From: JAOUFP01 sp963801505
GTDB taxonomy: Bacteria; Nitrospirota; Thermodesulfovibrionia; Thermodesulfovibrionales; UBA6898
Reading direction: 5' to 3'
NCBI GenBank assembly: GCA_963801505.1
Contig: CAWDEY010000016.1
Coordinates: 186,001-250,000 of the forward strand
Length of the DNA stretch: 64,000 nucleotides
Below are positions 43,468 through 52,076 of the stretch, piece after piece. The stretch's first letter is position 1; each line of letters opens with the position of its first letter. The notes beneath the pieces were generated by a model. The model had not been told where the DNA came from and did no database searches. It saw only the letters and a list, made by a program, of their open reading frames with translations. The position numbers and the translations under genes are program-made.

Positions 43468-44295
43468 ATGCATAAAATAGTTTTCAAATCAACTGTCACC
43501 TCAAGTCAGGCAGGACCAGCCTGCGACTTTTTGTCTGTCAAAACAGGACTCCCAAAGACAAGGGTCAAAGATGCGATGAACAAAGGCGCTGTATTGTTAA
43601 AAATGAAAAACAACAGGATGAAACGGCTGCGCAGGGCCTCAACAGCACTAAAACCAGGCGATCAGATTGAATTTTACTATGACGAAAAGACCCTTGCACT
43701 GCAACCACCGGAGGCAAGATGCCTGAGCGACCAGAAACATTACAGCGTCTGGTCCAAACCCTCGGGCCTGTTGGCGCAGGGGACCCAGTATGGAGACCAT
43801 TGTTCCCTGATGCGTCAGGCTGAGCTGTATTTTCAATCCTCACGGGAGATATTCCTTGTCCATCGCCTTGACCGCGAGGCCTCAGGAGTTATGCTTCTTG
43901 CACACAGTAAAGATGCGGCAGCAAAACTCTCGGAATTATTTCAGAAAAACCTGGTAAGCAAAAGATATCTTGTCGAGGTCCTCGGCAACCTCGGGGTAAA
44001 ATTCAGGCACGGCACAATAGACCTGCCGCTTGACGGAAAACCGTCCCTGACAGAGTTCAGAGTTATGTCATATGCTCCTGAGACCAACACATCAATAGCC
44101 GATGTGAGCATAAGAACAGGACGACTTCATCAGATCCGGCGGCATTTCGACATGATCGGGTTCCCTGTAATAGGTGATCCAAAATATGGGACCGGCAACA
44201 AAAATACCGAGGGAATAAAGCTTTCCGCTGTTTCGCTGAAGTTCAGGTGCCCTTTTATTAAGCAGGAAGTCCAATACAACATAGCAGGGCCATAA
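43468..44295 (+). CDS. RluA-family pseudouridine synthase
   Basis: A 275-residue RNA pseudouridine synthase. N-terminal S4-like region (LPKTRVKDAMNKGAVLL), then the catalytic loop FLVHRLDREASGVMLLA with the essential Asp, KRYLVEVLG and RTGLHQ-type RTGRLHQIRRHFDMIGFPVIGDPKYG. Target site in rRNA or tRNA cannot be fixed. Follows the ferritin-like fragments by 21 bases. Confidence 0.93.
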   Translation: MHKIVFKSTVTSSQAGPACDFLSVKTGLPKTRVKDAMNKGAVLLKMKNNRMKRLRRASTALKPGDQIEFYYDEKTLALQPPEARCLSDQKHYSVWSKPSGLLAQGTQYGDHCSLMRQAELYFQSSREIFLVHRLDREASGVMLLAHSKDAAAKLSELFQKNLVSKRYLVEVLGNLGVKFRHGTIDLPLDGKPSLTEFRVMSYAPETNTSIADVSIRTGRLHQIRRHFDMIGFPVIGDPKYGTGNKNTEGIKLSAVSLKFRCPFIKQEVQYNIAGP

Positions 44296-44452
44296 CTGGT
44301 ATCTGTGCGAAAAGTAAGAAGTTGTCATCCCAGGGGCTTACTGGATTGAGACCGGTCCATTTTATTGGCATTGCATGATTAATTTAATTAGTGCTACGAT
44401 TTCATATCAAAAATCATAACTGGCGTCATTGTCAATTATTGGGGATAAAGTA

Positions 44453-45268
44453 TTGAAAAGAAAATTCCTGTTCTTTACCTTATTATTTGTAATTACAGTA
44501 ATTGGGCTTTTGGGTTACACATATCGGGTAGCCTTTCCTTCTCCTGAAAACTGCAAGACATGCCACTTTATTACGCCCTATTACAAAAAATGGAAGACCT
44601 CTGCTCATAATAAGGTGCCGTGTCTGAAGTGCCATGAATATACGCCGATAAAGGCCATAGCCGGCCAATTCATGTATCTCGCGGGGGCCTCTAATCCGCG
44701 GCCCCTTACTAATGTTCCGGATAGAAGCTGTCTGCAGCCGGGATGTCACGAAAAACGTCTCGTGGAATCAAAGGTCATCTTTACAAAACTGGGCATCACC
44801 TTCGATCATAAAAAGCATTTCGTTGATATGAAAAGGGACATAAAACTTCACTGCAGAAGCTGCCATTCTGACATTGCTCAGGGAGAGCACCTTAAGGTCT
44901 CTATGAGTGTTTGCTTCTTCTGTCACTTTAAGATGTGGCTCCACGATGAGTCAATCAACGATTGTCCTTCATGCCATTCGGCGCCGAAGTGGCCTATTGC
45001 CTTTAAGGGCAAAACCTTTTTACACGCTGATGCATTGAAGGCAGGGTATACCTGCAAACAGTGTCATACTGAGATCACGAAGGGTGAGGGCATTACTCCG
45101 GAAGAGAAGTGCTATTTCTGTCACGTGGACAAAGTGGAAAATTATAGTGATATCAAATTAATTCATGAAAAACACGTGACCCAGAGACAGATTGACTGCT
45201 TATGGTGTCATCCGAAAATCGAGCACGGCAATATAAAAATGGCCGATAATATACCGTTTCTAAAATAA
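44453..45268 (+). CDS. Membrane-anchored multihaem c-type cytochrome (NapC/NirT-like start)
   Basis: A 271-residue periplasmic cytochrome with an N-terminal anchor (FLFFTLLFVITVIGLLGY). Eight CxxCH haem sites (CKTCH, CLKCH, CRSCH, CFFCH, CPSCH, CKQCH, CYFCH, CLWCH) and one longer CLQPGCH (CX4CH), nine in all. The first part resembles quinol-oxidising NapC/NirT proteins; the remainder resembles cytochrome c3-like repeats. TTG at 44453 is preferred because GGGGAT precedes it; TTG 44429 is possible. Likely moves electrons from quinol to a periplasmic partner; no reductase is adjacent. Confidence 0.9.
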   Translation: MKRKFLFFTLLFVITVIGLLGYTYRVAFPSPENCKTCHFITPYYKKWKTSAHNKVPCLKCHEYTPIKAIAGQFMYLAGASNPRPLTNVPDRSCLQPGCHEKRLVESKVIFTKLGITFDHKKHFVDMKRDIKLHCRSCHSDIAQGEHLKVSMSVCFFCHFKMWLHDESINDCPSCHSAPKWPIAFKGKTFLHADALKAGYTCKQCHTEITKGEGITPEEKCYFCHVDKVENYSDIKLIHEKHVTQRQIDCLWCHPKIEHGNIKMADNIPFLK

Positions 45269-45350
45269 GCCGCAGAGCATACAATAATCACATGTCAGGT
45301 GGTATTTTCTCAGTACGCCGGGGACGGTCAACCTGTGATAGACTGATAAC

Positions 45351-46403
45351 ATGATAGAGATCGACGGAAGCTACGGTGAAGGAGGAGGACAGATTCTAAG
45401 GACTGCTCTCGGCCTGTCCTGTTTATTCCAGGAGCCTTTCAGGATATTCAATATCAGAAAGAACAGGAGAAAGCCGGGCCTCATGCCGCAGCATCTCACC
45501 TGTATCAAGGCAGTTCAAAGCATTAGCGGAGCGGAGGTGAAAGGCGACTGCAGGGAATCTTCCGAGCTTTTCTTTTCCCCTGGTAAAACGCGGGCCGGAA
45601 ATTACTCCTTTGATATAGGAACAGCCGGTTCTGCGTGCCTTGTGCTTCAGACCCTCATCCCGGCGCTTGTTTTTTCCGGGCAAAAATCATCCGTGACCCT
45701 GACAGGAGGCACTCACGTGCCATTTAGTCCCTCATTTCATTACCTCTCAGCGATCTTTACGCGCTTTCTTGAGCAGATCGGCATACGCGTCCAGCTTTCG
45801 ATAGACTCATACGGCTTTTACCCCAGGGGCGGCGGCAAAATACATGCAGATATTTTCCCTTCGGGGAAAGTCACTCCACTACAGTTATCAGAGAGAGGCC
45901 GCTTCTCGGGCTTTGCCGGACATTCCGGAGTCGGGAACCTTCCCCTTGACATTGCAAAGAGACAGAGAAACGCCTTTCTCAATAAAGTGCTGACAGGGGT
46001 CAAGGAGCTGACGGATTCCACTGAAATAGATTTACTGGAGGTAACAACACAAGGAAAAGGGACTTTCATTGATATAGCAGCCATTTTCGAAAATTCCATT
46101 GCAGGTTTTAGCAGTCTGGGTGCTATAGGCAAAAAAGCTGAGGAGGTAGGAGAAGAAGCTGCCTTACACTTCAACGACTATTACCGAACAGGCGCAGCTC
46201 TTGACAGTCATATGGCTGATCAGATTTTGCTGTATCTCTCCCTCTGCAGCAGAGAATCATCTTTTACTGCCTCTGCCATAACTGGTCACCTTACCACAAA
46301 TCTATGGGCCATAGGATTATTCCATGATATCAGCTTTACCCTGGGAGGAAAAACAGGAGAAAAAGGGATGATAAAGCTTAAAGGCAAAGACATAATAACG
46401 TAA
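45351..46403 (+). CDS. rtcA: RNA 3'-terminal phosphate cyclase
   Basis: A 350-residue enzyme that turns RNA 3'-phosphates into 2',3'-cyclic phosphates using ATP. Opens IDGSYGEGGGQILRTALGLS, has RGGGKIHADI, FAGHSGVGN, and the catalytic His in DSHMADQILLYL, where AMP is attached. Full length for the family. In Enterobacteria it pairs with the ligase RtcB under sigma-54 control; no rtcB or rtcR is nearby and I find no sigma-54 element here. Confidence 0.96.
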   Translation: MIEIDGSYGEGGGQILRTALGLSCLFQEPFRIFNIRKNRRKPGLMPQHLTCIKAVQSISGAEVKGDCRESSELFFSPGKTRAGNYSFDIGTAGSACLVLQTLIPALVFSGQKSSVTLTGGTHVPFSPSFHYLSAIFTRFLEQIGIRVQLSIDSYGFYPRGGGKIHADIFPSGKVTPLQLSERGRFSGFAGHSGVGNLPLDIAKRQRNAFLNKVLTGVKELTDSTEIDLLEVTTQGKGTFIDIAAIFENSIAGFSSLGAIGKKAEEVGEEAALHFNDYYRTGAALDSHMADQILLYLSLCSRESSFTASAITGHLTTNLWAIGLFHDISFTLGGKTGEKGMIKLKGKDIIT

Positions 46404-46456
46404 CTGCTTAAGTGTTTAGACTGAAGACTGAAGGTTATCTGAAAAAGGAGAAAGCT

Positions 46457-46669
46457 ATGAAAGAAGAAGGCATGTCACAGGAAGACTTTAATCTCATTCA
46501 AAAAGAGCTTGTAACACTGACTGAGAAATTGGAAAAAATGAGTATTTCGCTGAAAGATATGGATGATCTGAGGCTCGAGATAAAAGGACTGAAAGTGTTT
46601 CTCAGCAGAGTTCATCCTGACTTTTCAAAACAGTTTTCCGGGATCATAAGAAAGGTCATAAATAAATAA
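46457..46669 (+). CDS. Small coiled-coil protein, unknown
   Basis: A 70-residue acidic protein with heptad-like Leu/Ile spacing across most of its length (LIQKELVTLTEKLEKMSISL). ATG at 46457 follows AAGGAGAA. Lies 53 bases after rtcA and 85 bases before the DUF5661 gene. No function can be inferred. Confidence 0.6.
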   Translation: MKEEGMSQEDFNLIQKELVTLTEKLEKMSISLKDMDDLRLEIKGLKVFLSRVHPDFSKQFSGIIRKVINK

Positions 46670-46754
46670 AAGAAACCGGGATGACAAAAATTTGGAACTG
46701 CGGCAGAGACTATAGGGTATAATAATCATAAATATCTTTTCAGAGGAGGACCTA

Positions 46755-47192
46755 ATGAAGTTACCCGAATATATTACAGTAAGCGAAGTCAAACGGGTTT
46801 GCAGAGAATTGAAGATCAGGGACTGGACTTCGATGAAAGCTGCCAAAGTACTGCCAAAAGAGGCAGGGATAATTTTGTCTGAAGTCAATACAGAAAAGAT
46901 GAAGATCCATCTTGAGGAATTCCGCAGGGGACTTGAGGTCGAACTCGAACACGGCCTGAGGTTCAGGGACGCAAATGTAACAAATAACCACCCGATATTA
47001 ACAGGGATGATAGTGCTTGCGCACCTCAAAGAGATGATGGATTATTATGAACGACTTGAAGTAGCGGAGCTTGAGGGTGATCTGTTAAAGGCGACCCTAG
47101 CGAAGGACCCGGCGAAGATAAAGAAATACTTCAAACGACTTGCAGATGCAAAACAGGAACTCAGCAAGGCAGAGTCTAAACAACTGGGATAA
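46755..47192 (+). CDS. DUF5661-like protein
   Basis: A 145-residue soluble helical protein. The central part EVELEHGLRFRDANVTNNHP and LTGMIVLAHLKEMMDYYERL fits the DUF5661 pattern as I remember it. AGGAGG precedes the ATG. Function of the family is unknown. Converges with kdpE. Confidence 0.75.
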   Translation: MKLPEYITVSEVKRVCRELKIRDWTSMKAAKVLPKEAGIILSEVNTEKMKIHLEEFRRGLEVELEHGLRFRDANVTNNHPILTGMIVLAHLKEMMDYYERLEVAELEGDLLKATLAKDPAKIKKYFKRLADAKQELSKAESKQLG

Positions 47193-47227
47193 AGCAGAAA
47201 ATAAGCTTTTGTCAAGCCAAGGGAGGA

Positions 47228-47944
47228 TTATTTGTCCGTCTCATTGAAGTCTGTTTTCAGTCTGTATCCCACTCCAGGCTCGTTAATAAAAAATCTGGGT
47301 CGCGCCGGGTCGGCCTCTAACTTATGCCTGAGTTGGGCCATGTAGATGCGCAGATAATGGGTCTGTTCGGAATAGGCAGTTCCCCAGACCTCCTTTAAAA
47401 GCTGAGTGTGAGTAATCACCTTTCCAGCATGCCTGATCATTATCGACAGAAGCCGGTATTCTATGGGGGTCAGGTGGACCTCCCTGCCATCAAGCAATAC
47501 CTGCCGTTTTGCGAGGTCAACTTTTAAATTATCAAGAACAAACACCGGCTCTTCGCCGCCTGATTGCTGCATCGTCATATGTCGTAGCGATACCCGGATT
47601 CTCGCAAGCAGTTCTCCCGCCCCAAACGGCTTTGTCAGATAGTCATCAGCGCCAGCATCAAGAGCCCTGACCTTGTCTTCCTCCTGTTCCCGGGCTGAAA
47701 TCACAATAAGAGGGACCTGGCTCCATTCACGCAACCGCTTTGTCACCTCTAGTCCATCAATATCAGGCAACCCGAGATCCAGAAGCACCACATCCGGATT
47801 TCGCGTGGCAACCTGTATCAGTCCCTCCTCTCCGGTGGCCGACTCGATAAGCTGATAGCCGTGGGCCTGGAGCGTAACACGGAGGAAGCGCCTCATCTGC
47901 GGCTCATCCTCGATCAATAAAATTGTTTCTTTAACTTCTGCCAT
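47228..47944 (-). CDS. kdpE: KdpE response regulator (OmpR/PhoB family)
   Basis: A 238-residue regulator of the kdp potassium-uptake operon. Receiver with acidic pair (IEDEP), phospho-acceptor Asp56 (LLDLGLPDIDG) and YLTKPF; winged-helix DNA-binding domain with RHAGKVITHTQLLKEVWG and THYLRIYMAQLRHKLE. Frame intact. Separated from kdpD by a 122-base repeat element, so the two may not be translated as tightly as usual. Confidence 0.95.
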   Translation of the reverse strand: MAEVKETILLIEDEPQMRRFLRVTLQAHGYQLIESATGEEGLIQVATRNPDVVLLDLGLPDIDGLEVTKRLREWSQVPLIVISAREQEEDKVRALDAGADDYLTKPFGAGELLARIRVSLRHMTMQQSGGEEPVFVLDNLKVDLAKRQVLLDGREVHLTPIEYRLLSIMIRHAGKVITHTQLLKEVWGTAYSEQTHYLRIYMAQLRHKLEADPARPRFFINEPGVGYRLKTDFNETDK

Positions 47945-47990
47945 TATAATAGCTCAGCCCTTCCGGCATAAGACACCAGGAATGATACAT

Positions 47991-48112
47991 GTTCACCACA
48001 GAGCCGCAAAGAGCGCAGAGGTATTTATTTATTTTATTTGCCTCTGAAAGAGCGGCAAATAAAAATATTCTGAATCGTCTCTCTCTGCGTACTCTGTGTC
48101 TCTGTGGTGAAC
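47991..48112. mobile_element. MITE-like element between kdpD and kdpE
   Basis: 122 bases bounded by a perfect 13-base inverted repeat, GTTCACCACAGAG and CTCTGTGGTGAAC, AT-rich inside with no coding capacity. It lies nine bases after the kdpD stop. Same family as 42565-42751. No obvious target duplication. Confidence 0.7.
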
Positions 48113-48121
48113 TATTGACTT

Positions 48122-50822
48122 TCATAGCTCATTAACCATTTCTTCAGGTTCGGTCGTTGGCGGCTGTTCACCAAGAGGTAGTGAGAAACGGAATATCGCC
48201 CCCCCACCCTGCCGGTTCTCCGCCCTGATCCATCCTCCATGTGCGTTTATAATAGCACGACAGATCGTCAGCCCCAGACCTATACCTCCGCCTTTTGAGG
48301 AGCCGCGCACAAATTTGTCGAATATCTTTTCCCCTTCACCAGCCGGAATACCAGTGCCCCTGTCTTCAATCTCAACGATAATTTCTCCATCTTTAACAAA
48401 GGCTGAAAGCTCTATCGGTGTCTCCTGAGAAGTATATTTAATTGCGTTATCGAGGAGATTCACGAGTACCTGTTCGATAAGCAGAGGATCAAAAGAGACC
48501 AGAGGCAAATCTTCTGACAGCGAAGTCTTTACAGGTCTGCCTTTGAGCCTTTCGTCAAGACGGTTAAGCACTGCACCCACAATCTCCTCAAGCGGCTGCC
48601 ATGTTTTTTTCACCTTTATGGCCCCGGCTTCAAGTCGGGTCATATCCAGAACATTCCTTATGATCTGATTCAGATGCTCGGCCTCCTCATAAATAGTCTG
48701 AAGCAGTTCCTGGCGCTGGTCAGGTCCAAAAGTTACGCCTTTTTGTAACAGGGTAGTTATGGCGCCTGTAATCGAGGCCAGAGGAGTTCGTATGTCATGA
48801 GAGACTGAACTCAGGAGTGTGTTACGGAGTGTCTCGGTCTCAGCCTTCACAAGCGCCTGCTGGACCTCCATGGAAATCATAGCACGGTCAATCGCCATGG
48901 CAACCTGGTTAGAAAAACTCTCCAGAAGATGAATCTGCTCCTGATCAAAAAAGTCCTGCGGGGTACGGGGCAAAATGCCGATCACGCCCACAGCCTTTGA
49001 TGCCGCCACAAGCGGAATGTAGAGCGCCCTTGCGCCGGAAAGCGTGTCAGTTCCGAGTCCTGCCCGCTGTCGGTGATCGAAGGCCCACTGGGTCACACTC
49101 ATTTCTTTCTCATCAAGCGCAAAGGTATCCTGTCCCGTTGCCGGGATTGTCAGCTTTCCTCTTTCATCAGGTACCAGCACAACCACTTGACTGGAAAGAA
49201 CCTCGCTTATATGACTGATTGCAATAGCGCAGAGTTTTTCGATCCCGCGTTCATGGACAAACTTCCTGCTCAGGTTATACATGGCTGCTGTCCTCTTCTC
49301 CCGTTGCCTGGCCGAATGAGCCTGGTCACGCACACGATGAGTCAGGCTGCTTATAACAAAAGCGACCATGAACATAACTATAAACGTAATAAAATAACGC
49401 ACATTGCTCACCGCGAAGGTATGGTAAGGAGGAACGAAAAAGAAGTCGAATGCAGCCACACTGAGAAAAGCGGCAAACAGGGATGGACCACGGCCTGTTC
49501 TCACTGCTGCGATAACCACCCCAAGGAGATAGACCATGGCAAGATCAACGACTTCAAGGAAGGGGACCATAAGAAAGGAAAGCCCTGTGCAGGCTCCGAC
49601 AACACCGAGGCTGAAGAGCCATTCCCTCATCTTGGGTCTGGTCCGGCCGGATTTCGCATGGATACTCTTTACAGGTTCTGCGGCATCGCCTGATATTACA
49701 TAGACCTCGATGTCTCCACTGCCCCGAACCAGTTCGTCTAGCATCGACCCGAACAGTTTGTCCTTCCACCGTGGATGGGTCGGCTTTCCGTTGATGATCT
49801 TGGTGACATTGCGGTCACGGGCATAGTTCAGGATCTCTTCGCTTGCCTTTGACCCTGTCAGGGTAACGGTCTCTGCTCCCAGGCTCTCTGCCAGGCGCAT
49901 ATGTTCCGCAAGCGCTCTGAGGTCGCTTTCAGATGGTTTTACCTTATGAGGGGCTTCAACATAGACTGCAATCCACTCAGCATGGAGCCCTGATGCCATA
50001 CGTTTAGCAGCCCGGATCAGACGGATGGAACGCGGGTTCGGGCCTACGCAGACAAGCAGTCTTTCAGCTGCGGGCCACACCTCCTTGACCCCTTTGACAT
50101 CGCGGTATCTCTGCATCTGTTCATCTACACGGTCGGCCGTGCGGCGAAGCGCCAGTTCCCTGAGCGCAAGCAGGTTGCCTTTCCTGAAAAAGTTCTGTCT
50201 CGCCTGGACCGCAAGCTCCGGGACATAGACCTTGCCCTCTTTGAGCCGCTGCAACAAATCATCGGGAGGGAGGTCTACAAGTTCGATTTCGTCTGCTCTG
50301 TCGAGCAGGAAATCCGGTACGGTTTCGCGTACACTTATACCCGTGATCTGGGTAACGACGTCATTGAGACTTTCGAGGTGTTGCACATTAATAGTGGTAT
50401 AAACATTGATGCCTGCTCCAAGAAGTTCGTATACGTCCTGCCAACGCTTTTTATGGCGCGATCCGGGGGCGTTCGTATGGGCAAGCTCGTCGACCAGGAT
50501 GATTGCAGGTTTCCTTTTCAGGGCAGCATCTACGTCGAATTCTAACAACACCGCGCCTTTATATTCGATCTGGTTGGCGCGGGACCACTTCGAGTCCCTC
50601 AAGGAGGGCTTCTGTTTCTATTCTTTTGTGGGTCTCCACAAGCCCAACAACAACGTCAGTCCCCTCCGCCAGCTTCTGCTGGGCAGCGCTGAGCATTGCA
50701 TAGGTCTTGCCTACACCAGGTGCTGCGCCGAAAAAGATCTTCAGCTGCCCCTCGCGACTACGCTCCTCTTCCTGCTGGACCTTTGCCAGAAGGAGATCAG
50801 GATCAGGCCTGCGTTCTTCCAT
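48122..50822 (-). pseudogene. kdpD: KdpD sensor kinase, one frameshift near N-terminus
   Basis: About 900 residues. N-terminal KdpD domain with Walker A GAAPGVGKTYAML, then VETHKRIETEALLEGLEVVPR, where the frame breaks (about 50580-50590) and resumes with QIEYKGAVLLEFDVDAAL. Then ILVDELAHTNAPGSRHKKRWQDV, a Usp-like domain, four membrane helices (about 390-490), GAF, HisKA (SSVSHDIRTPLASITG) and ATPase (LLDNAIKYT, GGGIGLGLTICRAII). It senses potassium shortage and phosphorylates KdpE. ATG 50822 or TTG 50828 start. A single base restores the gene. Confidence 0.92.
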
Positions 50823-51065
50823 CGTCAATCATTCTCCACATTCATGAAATGAGTCTTAAGTTCTTTTTTCATTATTGCACCTCTTTGTAGTAAGAGTAAA
50901 TGGTTTCTTTGAAATATTCTGGTAGATTTTGCAAAGAAGTGTCTCCGCTTCCTCCACATGTTCCGCTCACCCTACCATTGATAAAAGGCCTGTTGATAGT
51001 AAAAACCACGAAATCGCAAAGAGATCCAAGAATTTTCTCATTTATACTCAATACAGGCAAACAAA

Positions 51066-51482
51066 TCATTTATTGCACATTTCGGCAGAGATTACAAGGC
51101 ATGAGACATTCCCCTTCTTCGCTATATCATCAGGCTTGATCTCACCGGCGAAAACTTCTCCCTTGATATATGTTTCTCCGATAAAAGCTAGTACCTTGAT
51201 TATTCCGATTGGAGTCACCTCGCATGACGGGCTTGTCCTGTAGACGGCAAGGGTATCATTGATATGAATCGTCTTCCTTACGTCTTCAGTTCCGCTATGA
51301 AACATATACACTGTGTCGCCTTTGACAAACTTGTCGTGCCTTACCTCCCGATGATATAGTTGGACCGGATAGGATACTGCAAACGCGGACAAGGGCGCAC
51401 AGACAGCCATCAGTAACAGAATCACATTCACTATACTGTTTACACTTCCTTTCACATTGTTCTCCTTTATTCCATACTTCAT
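51066..51482 (-). CDS. Secreted hypothetical protein inside kdp operon
   Basis: A 138-residue protein with a signal peptide (SIVNVILLLMAVCAPLSAFA) and a small beta-rich mature part (LYHREVRHDKFVKGDTVYMF) ending with two Cys (NVSCLVISAEMC). The ribosome-binding site AAGGAG is the end of kdpC and the start lies three bases after the kdpC stop, so it is translated with kdpC. Standard kdp operons have no such gene. It may be a periplasmic accessory of the pump or of KdpD; not recognised. Confidence 0.7.
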   Translation of the reverse strand: MKYGIKENNVKGSVNSIVNVILLLMAVCAPLSAFAVSYPVQLYHREVRHDKFVKGDTVYMFHSGTEDVRKTIHINDTLAVYRTSPSCEVTPIGIIKVLAFIGETYIKGEVFAGEIKPDDIAKKGNVSCLVISAEMCNK

Positions 51483-51485
51483 CTT

Positions 51486-52065
51486 TCACTCCTTCCCCAA
51501 GTCGTCAAGCGCCAGATTCAATTTAAGAACATTGACGGTCGGCTCTCCGAGAAGCCCGAATTGTCTAGGTTTAGTATAAGCCGTAATAAGCGCTCGGACC
51601 TTGCCTTCTTCAATACCACGATTCTTCGCCACCCTCTGTATCTGATACTCAGCAGCAGCAGGACTTATGTGCGGATCAAGGCCGCTGCCTGATGCGGTAG
51701 CCAGGTCAGCAGGGACCGATGCAGAGGCTTGCGGATCAGCAGCTTTCAGGGCAGCTATCCGTGCTTTCGCCTGTATCCAGCAGGGCCGGGTTGCTCTGCG
51801 CCAGGTTGGAACCTGACGAAGAGGCTGAATTATAGGGAAACGGCGCGGTTGCAGACAATCTTCCCCAAAAATATTTGGGATCATCAAAGGGCTGGCCGAT
51901 GAGTGCAGAGCCGACAGGCTTTCCATTTTTCACCATAATACTTCCATTAGCCTGGCCCGGGAAGACCAGTTGCGCAAGGCCGGTTACTGCAAGGGGATAG
52001 ATTATTCCCGTCAGTATTGTAAAAACAATCAGTGATACAAGTGCAGGTCGTATTATTTTCATCAT
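51486..52065 (-). pseudogene. kdpC: KdpC potassium-pump subunit, one frameshift
   Basis: About 193 residues. The first frame has the membrane anchor (VSLIVFTILTGIIYPLAVTGLAQ), GSALIGQPFDDPKYFWGR and PYNSASSSGSNLAQSNPALL; the frame changes near 51775 and continues with QAKARIAALKAADP, GSGLDPHISPAAAEYQ, VNVLKLNLAL. All family blocks are present. KdpC stabilises the KdpFABC complex. One small indel restores it. Confidence 0.9.
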
Positions 52066-52076
52066 TTTATATCTCC

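Noticed and set aside
50872..51069. 65-residue frame starting with an ATGA overlap after the secreted kdp-linked gene
   Set aside because: Part of it lies in a CCACAGAG-type repeat word (near 51002), it has no ribosome-binding site of its own and no recognisable domain; coding is not convincing.
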